This document shows, piece after piece, positions 8,023 through 17,908 of a stretch of DNA of 64,000 bases. Under the pieces are notes generated by a model, which saw only the letters and a list, made by a program, of their open reading frames with translations, did no database searches and was not told the DNA's origin. Position 1 is the first letter of the stretch; every line of letters starts with the position of its first letter. The position numbers and the translations under genes were made by a program. The stretch lies in the NCBI RefSeq assembly GCF_016107625.1, contig NZ_JABASV010000008.1:1-64000 (forward strand), read 5' to 3'. The stretch is from Vreelandella alkaliphila. Lineage in GTDB: Bacteria > Pseudomonadota > Gammaproteobacteria > Pseudomonadales > Halomonadaceae.

Positions 8023-8146
8023 GCTGTTTATCCTTTCCTTGGTGGTGGTTTTCACCTTGCCATTAACGCCTAGGCAAGGAGTTGCGACTGCGTCATCAGT
8101 GTAGCGGTTTGACACTCTTTCTGCTCAGTGAGGCGGTCGTCATGGT

Positions 8147-8872
8147 TTAAAGTGCAGCATCCACAATAATTTTGACTGCAATGCCTGCTAGCAACAGCAT
8201 GATGAGATTATCAAACCAACGGTGCGGTAGGCGTTTGCCGAGCTGTGCGCCGATGGGCATGGCGGCGAGAATGACGAATAGCGCTATGAAGCTGTAAAGC
8301 GTGCGTTCCAGTGTGAGTATTTCCGCACTCAGCAGCGCGGGTATTTGCACGCAGGTGATGGCAACAAAAAACACAGAGATAGAGCCGATAAACACGCGTC
8401 GCTCCAACTGCATTGCGTTTAGAAACGTTACAGACGCGGGTGCCGACATACCCGCCGCACCTTGCAGTACGCCAGCGAGCAAGCCAACAGGCAGTACGAT
8501 GCGGTTGGCGGTCGCGAAAGGAAGAGCAAGCGTTCGCCTAGCTATTTTGATGACCAGATAGAGCACGATCGACGCGGCCACGCCGAGCGATAAAAGAGTG
8601 GGTGATAACACGACTAATCCCCATGTGCCCAACACAATGCCTAACCCACCTGATAAAGAGAAGGCAGCGAGAAAACGCAGTGGCAACAAATGATGCCGGT
8701 ATTGCCAAACCTGTAAAACATTGCTGAACAAATTGGGGGCGATTAATACGGCAATGGCTAGCTTCACGTCGTAGAGCATGGTGAGAACAGGTACGACTAT
8801 GACTGGCACGCCAGAACCGATGGCACCTTTGATGATGCCTGCTGCAATCAGCGTTAAAAGAGCAATAATCAC
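8147..8872 (-). CDS. TauE/SafE-family membrane permease
   Basis: This 241-aa integral membrane protein has about eight membrane segments and the TauE/SafE layout, with two half-repeats that each open with a Gly/Pro-rich helix (residues 8-28 and about 122-145). Members export or import sulfite, sulfoacetate or other small organic anions; the substrate cannot be told from the sequence. The start is a GTG at 8872 with an AGGA site about 10 nt upstream. No sulfur-metabolism gene is adjacent, so the neighbourhood gives no hint. Confidence 0.8.
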   Translation of the reverse strand: MIIALLTLIAAGIIKGAIGSGVPVIVVPVLTMLYDVKLAIAVLIAPNLFSNVLQVWQYRHHLLPLRFLAAFSLSGGLGIVLGTWGLVVLSPTLLSLGVAASIVLYLVIKIARRTLALPFATANRIVLPVGLLAGVLQGAAGMSAPASVTFLNAMQLERRVFIGSISVFFVAITCVQIPALLSAEILTLERTLYSFIALFVILAAMPIGAQLGKRLPHRWFDNLIMLLLAGIAVKIIVDAAL

Positions 8873-8944
8873 GGTGAGTTTCCTGATGTATCAGGCGCAG
8901 CGCGGCTGGGTTGCGCCTGATAAAGACTGTGCTTGCTAAATTAG

Positions 8945-10327
8945 TTACTTGAGAACATAGCAGGGTGTATATGCTTGTCCATCAAGTTTCATGCGTCCTT
9001 GGGCGACAAATGAGGTTAATAGCTCGTCTAAGCGCTGCATGAGTTCTGGTTCAGCGGTTAACTCAAAAGGTCCATGGGCTTCAATTGCTCGAATCCCCGG
9101 CTCTTTAACGTTACCCGCCACAATGCCAGAAAAAGCACGACGCAAGTTGGCCGCTAGTTCATGAGTAGGCTGCTGACGGTGAAGCGCTAGACCGCGCATA
9201 GCTTCATGGGTTGGCTCGAAGGGGGCCTGAAAGTCACGTGCAATGGTAAGACGCCAGTTGTAGTAAAAAGCGTCCTGATGCTTGCGGCGGAAGTCTGCAA
9301 TCTCGTCAATTTCTTCACGCATTTTGCGTGCGACAGCCACAGGATTACCGGTAATAATCGTGTAGTAGCGGCGGATATCCTCGCCCAGCGTATAAACTAA
9401 GAATTCATCGATTTTCTGGAAGTACTCGGCAGAATCAGCTGGGCCAGTAAACACGAGTGGGTAGGGAATATCGTGATTGCTTGGATGCAGCAGGATTCCC
9501 AGCAGGTAAAGAATTTCTTCTGCAGTACCCACCCCTCCGGGGAAAACAATAATACCGTGCCCTAAACGCACGAATGCTTCGAGCCGTTTTTCGATGTCTG
9601 GCATGACAACTAGCTCGTTAACGATAGGGTTAGGCGCTTCGGCTGCAATGATACCTGGCTCAGAAATACCTAAATAGCGGCCATCTTTAAGACGCTGTTT
9701 TGCATGGGCAACGTTAGCTCCTTTCATGGGGCCTTTCATGGCGCCAGGGCCGCAGCCGGTGCAGATGTCTAGATCCCGCAAGCCAAGGTGATAACCAACG
9801 TCCTTGGTATACTCATACTCTTCTCTGGAAATCGAGTGGCCACCCCAGCACACCACCAAACTTGGGTCGCGCCCAGGCTTCAGCGTGCCCGCCTTGCGCA
9901 GGATATGAAACACGGCGTTAGTTGTGCCTTCACCCGTGGTTAAGTCAAACCGCTTGTGGTGTTGGATTTCGTTGTAAACATAAACAATGTCGCGAAGAAT
10001 GGATGATAAATGTTCACGTATACCACGAATCATTCGTCCGTCGACAAAGGCTTCGGCGGGAGCATTGGTTAGCTTCAGGCGGATGCCTCGGTCTTGCTGT
10101 AAAACTTCAATATCAAAGTCTTTGTAGGCTTCCATGATGGCCAAACTATCATCCGTTGGGCTGCCGCAGTTAAGCACCGCGAGTGCACAGCGGCGTAGCA
10201 GGTCATGCAGGCCACTTTTAGAGGTGCTTTTTAAACGGTTGACCTCATGCTGGGAAAGCACTTCGAGGCTCCCTTCCGGGGAAATAATGCTGGAAATGGT
10301 GGCGCGCGGCACTGGGAGTTGCGTCAT
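8945..10327 (-). CDS. ppnN: nucleotide 5'-monophosphate nucleosidase PpnN
   Basis: This 460-aa protein matches PpnN (YgdH), which splits purine and pyrimidine nucleoside monophosphates into base and ribose-5-phosphate and in E. coli is tuned by (p)ppGpp. The central LOG/Rossmann domain shows GGHSIS (about 165-170), CTGCGPGAMKGPM (about 191-203) and the signature PGGVGTAEE (about 264-272). N- and C-terminal extensions of the long PpnN form are both present, which separates it from short plant LOG-type cytokinin enzymes. It is divergent from the LysR gene at 10504; a perfect dyad lies in the space between. Confidence 0.9.
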   Translation of the reverse strand: MTQLPVPRATISSIISPEGSLEVLSQHEVNRLKSTSKSGLHDLLRRCALAVLNCGSPTDDSLAIMEAYKDFDIEVLQQDRGIRLKLTNAPAEAFVDGRMIRGIREHLSSILRDIVYVYNEIQHHKRFDLTTGEGTTNAVFHILRKAGTLKPGRDPSLVVCWGGHSISREEYEYTKDVGYHLGLRDLDICTGCGPGAMKGPMKGANVAHAKQRLKDGRYLGISEPGIIAAEAPNPIVNELVVMPDIEKRLEAFVRLGHGIIVFPGGVGTAEEILYLLGILLHPSNHDIPYPLVFTGPADSAEYFQKIDEFLVYTLGEDIRRYYTIITGNPVAVARKMREEIDEIADFRRKHQDAFYYNWRLTIARDFQAPFEPTHEAMRGLALHRQQPTHELAANLRRAFSGIVAGNVKEPGIRAIEAHGPFELTAEPELMQRLDELLTSFVAQGRMKLDGQAYTPCYVLK

Positions 10328-10454
10328 TAGTCTGGCTGTCCCTAATCATATTGTTAACGAAACCACATACTATCATGGCCTTTACTAACTGAATTCAAGC
10401 AATAAGGGTAGTGCTGGTCCTTAGCGTCCGTTTAAGAGTCGGATTGTGCTACTC

Positions 10455-10475
10455 TGTGCTCTCGTTAAGAGCACA
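10455..10475. promoter_or_regulatory. perfect dyad between ppnN and the LysR gene
   Basis: TGTGCTCT (10455-10462) and AGAGCACA (10468-10475) form a perfect inverted repeat with a 5-nt centre, 28 bp before the LysR start. It may be an operator, or a hairpin in the leader. No binding protein is identified. Confidence 0.35.
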
Positions 10476-10503
10476 CGGTGGCTAGTTAAGATGGCGCTTT
10501 ATT

Positions 10504-11406
10504 ATGTTTAATGCCCAGTATTTTCGGACGTTTATAACGTTAGTGGAAACGGGGAGTTTCACACGAACTGCGCGCCGTTTGGAGATGACGCAGCCTGGCG
10601 TCAGCCAGCATATCCGCAAGTTAGAAAGCTATTTAGATAAACCGCTGATAGAGAGAAAGGGCAGAAGTTTTACGCTAACGGAGTCTGGACGAAGGGCTTA
10701 TGATTATGCGTTGAAGCTATTTGCCGAGCATGAGCAGTTTCGCCATGGTTTAGATGACGACTCGCTGGATAGCGGTGAATGCCGGATTGCATCCCCAGGA
10801 AGTGTTGGGTTGATGTTTTATCCTTTTATTCTTGGCCAGCAGCAGATGCACCCCAACTTAACGGTCAATTACAGTTTTGCTTTTAATCACGAAATCGTTA
10901 ATGACCTGCTTGAAGGCCGCTACGATATTGGCATCGTGACTGAGCAGGTCAACCATACCGAATTGACCTGCACGGTATGGCACAAAGAGCCATTATGTTT
11001 AGTCGTGCCTGCTGATTTCGCTGGTAGCACGCTAACCGACCTGATGGGCATAGGCTTTCTTAATTACTACGACGGCATTAATCACGCCAACGCACTGCTG
11101 CGCGCCAATTATCCAGACGAATTTCGTTCAATGACGCACTTTCGACATCAGGGATTTACTAATGAAGTGAGCATGGTGCTGGATGCGGTCGCGCGAGGGC
11201 TAGGTTTTACCGTTGTCTCACGCCTGGTGTTAGAAACCTCCCCTTGGCAGCGCCAAGTAAAAGCGTTGGCGTTACCTCAAGGGATTAATGAAGTGCTTTA
11301 TCTATTGCGCCGGCGAGATTCGGTCTTGCCGAAACGTTATGAAAAGCTACTGGAGGGGTTTCATCACCAACGCCTGCAAGAAAAAACGCCCCTGGTGCCC
11401 GAATAA
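10504..11406 (+). CDS. LysR-family transcription regulator
   Basis: This encodes 300 aa. The N-terminal helix-turn-helix (about 18-60) reads GSFTRTARRLEMTQPGVSQH, the standard LysR DNA-binding pattern. An effector-binding domain of two Rossmann-like halves follows (about 90-290). The effector and targets are unknown. It lies between divergent ppnN and convergent gcvP. Its 3' end contains the gcvP terminator. No metabolic operon is transcribed divergently apart from ppnN, so that or itself is the likeliest target. Confidence 0.85.
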   Translation: MFNAQYFRTFITLVETGSFTRTARRLEMTQPGVSQHIRKLESYLDKPLIERKGRSFTLTESGRRAYDYALKLFAEHEQFRHGLDDDSLDSGECRIASPGSVGLMFYPFILGQQQMHPNLTVNYSFAFNHEIVNDLLEGRYDIGIVTEQVNHTELTCTVWHKEPLCLVVPADFAGSTLTDLMGIGFLNYYDGINHANALLRANYPDEFRSMTHFRHQGFTNEVSMVLDAVARGLGFTVVSRLVLETSPWQRQVKALALPQGINEVLYLLRRRDSVLPKRYEKLLEGFHHQRLQEKTPLVPE

Positions 11407-11424
11407 CGAGCGCCAAGGGCGTTT
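11381..11424 (-). terminator. gcvP terminator inside the 3' end of the LysR gene
   Basis: AAAACGCCC (11383-11391) pairs with GGGCGTTT (11417-11424). Read on the minus strand the stem ends in a T run, so it terminates gcvP transcription. It overlaps the last codons and stop of the convergent LysR gene. Confidence 0.7.
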
Positions 11425-11469
11425 AAGAGACAGGGATGTCTTGTCGTCTAATAGCGTATGCGTTGAGTA

Positions 11470-14364
11470 TTAACGGCGGTATTCGTCAATGCTAGGGCAA
11501 GTGCAGATAAGTTGCCGATCACCGAATACGTTATCAACGCGGTTAACCGCAGGCCAATACTTTGACGCAGCTACAGCCTCTGTTGGGAAGGCGCCCAGCT
11601 TACGGTCATAAGGGCGTTGCCACTCGCTATCCATCAAATCTGCTTGGGTATGAGGGGCATTCACCAACGGGTTATTATCCAGCGGCCAATCACCCTTTTC
11701 GACGCGCGCAATCTCTTCTCGAATCGCGATCATGGCATCACAGAAGCGATCAATTTCGTAGAGTGACTCAGACTCTGTAGGCTCGATCATCAGTGTGCCT
11801 GGTACAGGGAACGACATGGTCGGTGCATGGAAACCGTAGTCCATCAGACGCTTGGCAATATCTTCTTCACTGATACCAGAAGCACTCTTGAGCGGGCGAA
11901 TATCGATGATGCATTCGTGGGCGACATTGCCGTTCTGGCCACGGTAGAGAATCGGATAAGCACTCTCTAATCGCTTGGCAATATAATTGGCATTAAGAAT
12001 AGCCAGCTCAGTTGCTTCGCGAAGCCCACGTGCGCCCATCATCTTAATGTAAGCCCAAGAGATTGGCAGAATTGACGCGCTGCCAAATGCTGCAGCGGAA
12101 ACCGCACTGTTTTCTGGGTTAACACCATTAATAGGCGTAACCACGTGATTGGAAACGAAGGGGGCAAGGTGAGCTTTGACACCAATCGGGCCCATGCCCG
12201 GGCCACCGCCACCGTGGGGTATACAAAATGTTTTGTGCAGATTGAGGTGCGAGACATCACCACCGAAGTCACCGGGCCGCGTCAAACCCACCTGAGCATT
12301 CATGTTGGCACCATCCACATACACTTGGCCGCCATGCTGATGTACTACCTCGCAAACCTTGCGAACATGGGACTCAAATACACCGTGAGTAGAGGGATAC
12401 GTGATCATTACGGCAGATAGGCGATCACTGTGCTGCTCGGCTTTGCGCGTCAGGTCATCCAAGTCAATGTTGCCGTTGGCATCACACTCAACTACGACAA
12501 CGTCCATGCTTAGCATGGCTGCAGACGCTGGGTTAGTGCCGTGGGCAGAGCTGGGGATTAAGCACACATCACGATGGGATTCTCCTTGTGCTGCCTGATA
12601 GCGACGAATGGCTAGCAGCCCCGCATATTCACCCTGGGCACCTGAGTTGGGCTGCATGGAGATATGGTCATAACCCGTCACTTCCACTAAGAAAGCGGCT
12701 AGCTCATCAATCATTTGATGATAGCCGGCCACTTGGTCGCGGGGGGCGAACGGGTGGAGGTGCGCAAACGCAGGCCAGGAGATCGGAATCATTTCACTGG
12801 TAGCGTTTAGCTTCATCGTGCACGAACCCAGCGGGATCATGGCATGAGCCAAGGAAAGGTCTTTGTTCTCGAGACGTTTCAAATAACGCAGCATCTCGGT
12901 TTCGCTGCGATAACGGGTAAACGTGGGGTGTTCCAAAAAGCTGCTTTCACGCCGATACAGTGGAGGAATGCCGCTGAGTTCGTCACTAATAACCTGTCCA
13001 TCCAGCGCTGCGACGGACAAGCCGTGCTCATCGCCTAACAGCACATCAAACAGCGTCGCGACGTCGTGAGCTGTCGTAGTTTCATCCAGGCTAATGCCCA
13101 CATCGCCATTGGCGAAGTAATGAAGGTTGATATCATGCGTCATGGCGCGGCCATGAATTTTTCCAGCATCTACTTGGGTCAGGCGGAGCGTATCAAACCA
13201 GCTGTCGTTCGCTAACATGACCCCACCTTGCTTAAGACCTTCCGCTAGCAAGGTGGTGAGGCGATGCACGCGGCCTGCAATTTTGCGTAGGCCTTCTGCA
13301 CCATGGTAGGTAGCGTAGAAGCCAGCAATATTTGCTAGTAGTGCCTGAGCAGTACAAATATTGGAAGTCGCTTTCTCGCGGCGGATATGTTGCTCGCGGG
13401 TTTGCATGGCCATGCGTAATGCAGTGTTACCGCGGCTATCTTTGGATACACCAATAATGCGGCCAGGAATCGAGCGCTTTAGCTTGTCGGATGTGGCGAA
13501 GAAAGCCGCATGCGGGCCACCAAAGCCCATGGGGACACCAAAACGCTGGGAGTTACCGACGACGATATCAGCGCCCATTGCGCCTGGTTCTTTAAGCAGC
13601 ACTAGGCTCAATAGATCCGTGGCGACGCACGTCATGATGCCGCGTTCTTTGGCAGCACTTAGTAGAGGAGAAATGTCCGTGATGTTGCCGCTGGCGGAAG
13701 GATATTGCACCAGGGCACCAAACACATCGTGTTCTGCCAGCGTTTCTGCTGGGCCACTGATTAGCTCAAAGCCAAAAAACTCCGCGCGAGTTTTGATAAC
13801 GTCTAATGTTTGCGGAAATAGATCATCGGCAACAAAGAAAGCCGTTGACTTACTTTTCTTGTTGCTACGCTTGCATAGCGCCATCGCTTCTGCTGCGGCG
13901 GTCGCCTCATCCAGCAATGAAGCATTGGCAAGCTCCATACCGGTTAAATCCATAATGACCTGCTGAAAGTTGAGCAGGCCCTCTAGTCGGCCTTGAGAGA
14001 TCTCAGGTTGATAAGGCGTGTAAGCGGTGTACCAGCCCGGATTTTCCAGCACATTGCGCTGAATGACTGCCGGCATGTGGGTGCCGTAGTAACCTTGCCC
14101 GATGTAGCTTTTGGCTACTCGATTTTGGCGCGCCAGCTGGCTTAAATAGTCTAAAGCTTCTGCTTCACTGCGTGGGTCGTCCAGGGCTAACTCACGGCCA
14201 AGGCGGATATCGCTTGGCACGGTTTGCTCAATAAGATCTTCCATGCGCTGCAAATTGAGCGCTTTTAACATGGTGTCGACATCAGCGGGGCTAGGCCCAT
14301 TGTGGCGTTTGATAAAAGCATCATGGTCGGCCAGTTCGGCCAAACGGCGTGTTTCAAATGGCAT
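11470..14364 (-). CDS. gcvP: glycine dehydrogenase (decarboxylating), P-protein
   Basis: This encodes 964 aa, the full length for the single-chain P-protein. It uses pyridoxal phosphate to decarboxylate glycine and pass the aminomethyl group to lipoylated GcvH. The PLP lysine lies in [20 protein letters not shown]. The N-terminal half keeps the paired fold ([14 protein letters not shown]). The gene follows gcvH on the same strand with a 77-bp gap that contains a stem-loop. gcvT lies 2.4 kb away behind the AGCS symporter on the other strand, so the system is split into two divergent units. Folate-linked partners nearby include folD at 29-30 kb. Confidence 0.97.
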   Translation of the reverse strand: MPFETRRLAELADHDAFIKRHNGPSPADVDTMLKALNLQRMEDLIEQTVPSDIRLGRELALDDPRSEAEALDYLSQLARQNRVAKSYIGQGYYGTHMPAVIQRNVLENPGWYTAYTPYQPEISQGRLEGLLNFQQVIMDLTGMELANASLLDEATAAAEAMALCKRSNKKSKSTAFFVADDLFPQTLDVIKTRAEFFGFELISGPAETLAEHDVFGALVQYPSASGNITDISPLLSAAKERGIMTCVATDLLSLVLLKEPGAMGADIVVGNSQRFGVPMGFGGPHAAFFATSDKLKRSIPGRIIGVSKDSRGNTALRMAMQTREQHIRREKATSNICTAQALLANIAGFYATYHGAEGLRKIAGRVHRLTTLLAEGLKQGGVMLANDSWFDTLRLTQVDAGKIHGRAMTHDINLHYFANGDVGISLDETTTAHDVATLFDVLLGDEHGLSVAALDGQVISDELSGIPPLYRRESSFLEHPTFTRYRSETEMLRYLKRLENKDLSLAHAMIPLGSCTMKLNATSEMIPISWPAFAHLHPFAPRDQVAGYHQMIDELAAFLVEVTGYDHISMQPNSGAQGEYAGLLAIRRYQAAQGESHRDVCLIPSSAHGTNPASAAMLSMDVVVVECDANGNIDLDDLTRKAEQHSDRLSAVMITYPSTHGVFESHVRKVCEVVHQHGGQVYVDGANMNAQVGLTRPGDFGGDVSHLNLHKTFCIPHGGGGPGMGPIGVKAHLAPFVSNHVVTPINGVNPENSAVSAAAFGSASILPISWAYIKMMGARGLREATELAILNANYIAKRLESAYPILYRGQNGNVAHECIIDIRPLKSASGISEEDIAKRLMDYGFHAPTMSFPVPGTLMIEPTESESLYEIDRFCDAMIAIREEIARVEKGDWPLDNNPLVNAPHTQADLMDSEWQRPYDRKLGAFPTEAVAASKYWPAVNRVDNVFGDRQLICTCPSIDEYRR

Positions 14365-14409
14365 GGGAGGGTTCCGAACGTAATGAGAAAACCGCGCAGG
14401 GTGAAACTA

Positions 14410-14434
14410 GAAAGCCTGCTTTACGCAGGCTTTC
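14410..14434 (-). terminator. stem-loop between gcvH and gcvP
   Basis: A perfect 10-bp stem (14410-14419 with 14425-14434; arm GAAAGCCTGC) with a 5-nt loop lies directly after the gcvH stop. Read on the minus strand, only a short, broken T run follows. It may be a partial terminator that lowers gcvP relative to gcvH, or a site that protects the gcvH mRNA end. Confidence 0.55.
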
Positions 14435-14441
14435 CGACTAA

Positions 14442-14831
14442 TTAATCGTCTGAACTAAGTGTTGCCTGGTAAGCATCTGCGTCTAGCAACCCTTCAAGGG
14501 CTGTGTCTGTCAGGCGCACCTTCATGATCCAACCACCTTCATAAGGCGCTTCATTGACTGTCTCCGGCGAATCTTCAAGTGCCTCATTCACTTCGATAAC
14601 TTCACCGTTAACCGGCGAGTAAAGGTCAGAAGCCGCCTTAACAGACTCGATAACGCCAAACTCTTGGCCTTTGTTGAGTGCCTGACCGACTTCTGGCAGT
14701 TCAACGAAAACAACGTCACCCAACGCTTCTTGGGCATGATCAGTAATGCCGATCGTGACGGTACCGTCTTGGTGGTCAAGTACCCATTCGTGGCTTTCGG
14801 CATAACGAAGATTGGCAGGAAGATTGCTCAT
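14442..14831 (-). CDS. gcvH: glycine cleavage system H protein
   Basis: This encodes 129 aa, the normal length. The lipoyl carrier shuttles the aminomethyl group between GcvP, GcvT and the L-protein. The lipoyl-lysine context is [20 protein letters not shown], with the Lys in ESVKA. The start at 14831 ([10 protein letters not shown]) has an AAAGGGA ribosome site. A longer in-frame extension to 14975 has no family similarity and runs through the regulatory region. It is transcribed with gcvP and divergently from the AGCS symporter gene. Confidence 0.96.
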   Translation of the reverse strand: MSNLPANLRYAESHEWVLDHQDGTVTIGITDHAQEALGDVVFVELPEVGQALNKGQEFGVIESVKAASDLYSPVNGEVIEVNEALEDSPETVNEAPYEGGWIMKVRLTDTALEGLLDADAYQATLSSDD

Positions 14832-15241
14832 GATGATTCCCTTTATGAAACAGTTGTCTGGACAGGAGCATACTAACGCCTGTCGTTCGCCTTGGCGACT
14901 ATTGGCCAGTTCTAAGTCAGGCGATCTGTGCCATATGTTAACGTGTTTCCAATCGGAAACAAATTTCTTCAACACCCCATGGCGGCAAAAAAGCCACTTC
15001 GAGTTTCCTGATGCTTTACATCTGTTAGAATTTGTAAAAACAGATGCTTTCTCTGCTGAGTTGCGACATCACGATGGATGCGCACTAGGAAAATGGTGTA
15101 AAACATGCTGATCATGCGTTTTTTCAAAGCGTGAGACGCGCTATGGTGGAAATGTTTGATAACTCAGCAGCATTAAATAAGGCAGCTTGACTGCCCGGTA
15201 CCCATAATAAACGAGCTAACGAACAGGGTAAGGAGAAGCGC
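14832..15241. promoter_or_regulatory. divergent gcvH/symporter control region with nested dyads
   Basis: This 410-bp region contains no gene. It holds a perfect dyad TGTTTCC-N4-GGAAACA (14944-14961). It also holds two nested inverted repeats: TTTACA (15016-15021) with TGTAAA (15033-15038), and CATCTGTT (15019-15026) with AACAGATG (15039-15046). These are candidate sites for a glycine-responsive regulator acting on both directions. I looked for a glycine riboswitch core and saw none. Confidence 0.45.
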
Positions 15242-16651
15242 GTGGAAATACTAACTAACCTCCTAGGGGCAATTAACGGTGTCGTTTGGGGCCCGATAAT
15301 GTTGGTCCTACTGCTAGGTGTAGGGATTTACTTACAGATTGGCTTGAAACTGATGCCGATTAGAAAGCTCGGTGTGGGTTTCAAACTAATGTGGCAAGGC
15401 CGCGACCCTAAGCCTAGCAAAGCAGATGCTGACCAGGCGTCTGCTGACCAAGACGGTGAGATTTCGCCTTTTGATGCACTGATGACGGCGCTATCTGCCA
15501 CGATTGGCACAGGTAATATCGCGGGTGTGGCAACGGCTATTGCGCTTGGTGGCCCAGGTGCGGTGTTCTGGATGTGGATCACTGCGTTAGTGGGGATGGC
15601 CACTAAATTTTCTGAAGCAGTTCTGGCTGTGCGTTATCGTGAAACCGATAGCACTGGCTACCATGTCGGTGGCCCGATGTTCTATATAAAGAATGGCCTC
15701 GGTAAGAAATGGCTCTGGCTGGGGGGGCTGTTCTCATTCTTTGGTGCGGTAGCAGCTTTCGGGATCGGTAACACCGTACAGTCCAACTCTGTAGCGGATG
15801 CTATGGATTCTACCTTTGGTGTTCCGCATTGGCTAACCGGCGTAATTATCATGGTGCTGGCGGGTGCTGTTATCCTCGGTGGCATTAAGCGCATTGCAAA
15901 AGTAGCCGGTAAACTAGTGCCCATCATGGGGATTGCTTACGTGATTGCCGGGCTGTTGGTATTGATCATTAATGCAAGCCAAATTGGTGAAGCGTTTGGT
16001 TTGATTTTCTATTACGCCTTTAATCCGATGGCAGCAGCGGGTGGCTTTGCCGGTGCGGCAGTAATGGCAGCTATCCGGTTTGGTGTAGCACGCGGTATTT
16101 TCTCTAACGAAGCAGGTTTAGGTAGTGCACCAATTGCACACGCAGCAGCGCAGACCAAAAACCCGGTTCGCCAAGGCCTCATCGCCATGCTGGGCACCTT
16201 TATCGATACCATCGTCGTTTGCACCATTACGGCACTGGTTATTTTGACCTCCACGGTATGGATTGATGGTGAGGCGGGTGCATCACTGACGGCGCTTTCG
16301 TTCGATGCTGCCTTGCCCGGTTTTGGTAACCAGATTGTTGCGATTGCCCTAGCTGTGTTTGCATTCACCACCATTCTTGGCTGGTCTTTCTACGGCGAAA
16401 AGTGCTGTCAGTTCCTGTTCGGTACACGTTCGATTATGCTGTATCGCGTGCTGTTCGTTCTGGCAATCCCGCTGGGTGCTATCGCGCAGCTTGGTTTTAT
16501 TTGGCTGATGGCTGATACCTTTAACGCTATGATGGCCATTCCTAACTTGATCGCGCTGGCGCTACTTTCGCCAGTGGTATTCAAACTTACCCGTGATTAC
16601 TTTGCAGGCAAAGATGTGCTGCCAGGTGAAGCGCTGGATCATGATAAGTAA
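15242..16651 (+). CDS. sodium:alanine/glycine symporter (AGCS family)
   Basis: This 469-aa inner-membrane protein of the alanine-or-glycine:cation symporter family takes up Ala or Gly with Na+. Family signatures visible are ALSATIGTGNIAGVATAI (about 85-102) and FSNEAGLGSAPIAHAAA (about 287-303), plus about ten or eleven membrane segments. The start is a GTG at 15242 with AAGGAG 6 nt upstream. Its place between gcvHP and gcvT suggests that glycine is a main substrate, feeding the cleavage system. A terminator at 16694 separates it from gcvT. Confidence 0.92.
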   Translation: MEILTNLLGAINGVVWGPIMLVLLLGVGIYLQIGLKLMPIRKLGVGFKLMWQGRDPKPSKADADQASADQDGEISPFDALMTALSATIGTGNIAGVATAIALGGPGAVFWMWITALVGMATKFSEAVLAVRYRETDSTGYHVGGPMFYIKNGLGKKWLWLGGLFSFFGAVAAFGIGNTVQSNSVADAMDSTFGVPHWLTGVIIMVLAGAVILGGIKRIAKVAGKLVPIMGIAYVIAGLLVLIINASQIGEAFGLIFYYAFNPMAAAGGFAGAAVMAAIRFGVARGIFSNEAGLGSAPIAHAAAQTKNPVRQGLIAMLGTFIDTIVVCTITALVILTSTVWIDGEAGASLTALSFDAALPGFGNQIVAIALAVFAFTTILGWSFYGEKCCQFLFGTRSIMLYRVLFVLAIPLGAIAQLGFIWLMADTFNAMMAIPNLIALALLSPVVFKLTRDYFAGKDVLPGEALDHDK

Positions 16652-16693
16652 GCCCTATTCAACGTAATATGGGCCGATAAGATGTAATAGAGC

Positions 16694-16725
16694 CGGGAAG
16701 CCAGTCATGGCTTCCCGTTTCTCTT
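16694..16725 (+). terminator. terminator after the AGCS symporter gene
   Basis: CGGGAAGCC (16694-16702) pairs perfectly with GGCTTCCCG (16709-16717), then TTTCTCTTT follows. It lies between the symporter gene and gcvT, so gcvT may depend on read-through or on its own promoter. Confidence 0.75.
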
Positions 16726-16744
16726 TCTCGACCGAGGAAATCCC

Positions 16745-17857
16745 ATGACCGACCTTAAACAGACGCCACTCCATGAATTGCATCTTTCGCTAGGAGCCAA
16801 AATGGTTCCCTTTGCGGGTTATGACATGCCGGTGCAATACCCATTGGGTGTCAAAAAAGAGCATGAGCACACACGTCAGCAATGTGGGCTGTTTGATGTT
16901 TCTCACATGGGCCAAATAGCGGTTTCTGGTGACAATGTTGCCGAAGCGCTTGAGTCACTCATCCCAGCAGACCTAGTGGGGTTAAGCAAAGGTGAACAGC
17001 GCTACGGACTATTTACCGGGACTGATGGCGGTATTATCGATGATCTAATGGCCGTCAATGCAGGTGATCATTTTTATCTGGTCGTCAATGCTGCTTGCAA
17101 AGAGCAGGATATTGCCCATCTGCGTACGAATCTTGCTGCTACTCATCACATTGAGGTACTCGACCGCGGGCTACTGGCTCTGCAAGGCCCGCAAGCACGC
17201 GATGTCATGGAACGTCTGTGCCCCCAAGCGTGTGAGCTAACGTTTATGCAGCATGGCCGCTTCACGATGGCGGGGCAGGAAGTCTGGATTAGTCGTAGCG
17301 GTTACACCGGTGAAGATGGCTTTGAAATATCAGTAGCTTCTGATGCATGCCAGGCATTTGCAGAGCAGCTGTTAGCTGAGCCCGAAGTTGAAGCGATTGG
17401 TTTGGGTGCACGCGACTCGCTTCGCCTAGAAGCAGGGCTGTGCTTGTACGGGCACGATATGGATATGACGACGACGCCTGTAGAAGCTGGGCTTATTTGG
17501 GCGATTGGTAAGCCTCGCCGACATGGTGGGGAGCGTCCGGCAGGTTTCCCAGGAGCGGATCTTATTCTGCACCAAGTAGCCGCCAAAGATCATACGCGTA
17601 AGCGGGTAGGGTTAGTGGCAGAAGGGCGTGCACCAGTAAGAGAGGGCGCGCTTTTAGTTGATGCAAATGGCAATGAAATTGGTGTTGTGACTTCCGGTGG
17701 CTTTGGGCCAAGTGTTGGTAAGCCAATTGCCATGGGGTACGTGGGGCGTGAATGGGAAGCGCCTGAGACCACTGTTTATGCGTTGGTGAGAGGTAAACAG
17801 CTGCCGATGGTGGTGACACCTACTCCGTTTGTGAAGCCAGGCTATTATCGCGGCTAA
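16745..17857 (+). CDS. gcvT: aminomethyltransferase, T-protein of the glycine cleavage system
   Basis: This encodes 370 aa. It transfers the methylene group from the aminomethyl-H-protein to tetrahydrofolate and releases ammonia. Recognisable segments are PFAGYDMPVQYP (about 22-33), FDVSHMGQI (about 50-58), SRSGYTGEDGFEI (about 182-194) and ARDSLRLEAGLCLYGHD (about 221-237), all conserved in GcvT and its folate-binding relatives. The start has GAGGAAA upstream. A strong bidirectional terminator follows at 17875. It completes the P, H and T set in this window. Confidence 0.95.
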   Translation: MTDLKQTPLHELHLSLGAKMVPFAGYDMPVQYPLGVKKEHEHTRQQCGLFDVSHMGQIAVSGDNVAEALESLIPADLVGLSKGEQRYGLFTGTDGGIIDDLMAVNAGDHFYLVVNAACKEQDIAHLRTNLAATHHIEVLDRGLLALQGPQARDVMERLCPQACELTFMQHGRFTMAGQEVWISRSGYTGEDGFEISVASDACQAFAEQLLAEPEVEAIGLGARDSLRLEAGLCLYGHDMDMTTTPVEAGLIWAIGKPRRHGGERPAGFPGADLILHQVAAKDHTRKRVGLVAEGRAPVREGALLVDANGNEIGVVTSGGFGPSVGKPIAMGYVGREWEAPETTVYALVRGKQLPMVVTPTPFVKPGYYRG

Positions 17858-17874
17858 TACCGCCATTGTTCATG

Positions 17875-17905
17875 AAAAAAGCCCCTGAAATTCAGGGGCT
17901 TTTTT
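17875..17905. terminator. bidirectional terminator between gcvT and the LysM lipoprotein gene
   Basis: GCCCCTG pairs with CAGGGGC across a short loop, flanked by an A run on the left and a T run on the right, so it can stop transcription from both converging genes. Confidence 0.9.
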
Positions 17906-17908
17906 ACG

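Noticed and set aside
13361..13966. 201-codon plus-strand frame
   Set aside because: It is antisense inside gcvP, Ser/Ala-rich, without family pattern; gcvP is certain here.
14832..15241. Glycine riboswitch upstream of gcvH or the symporter gene
   Set aside because: I looked for the conserved glycine-aptamer core on both strands and did not see it; a covariance-model search would be decisive.
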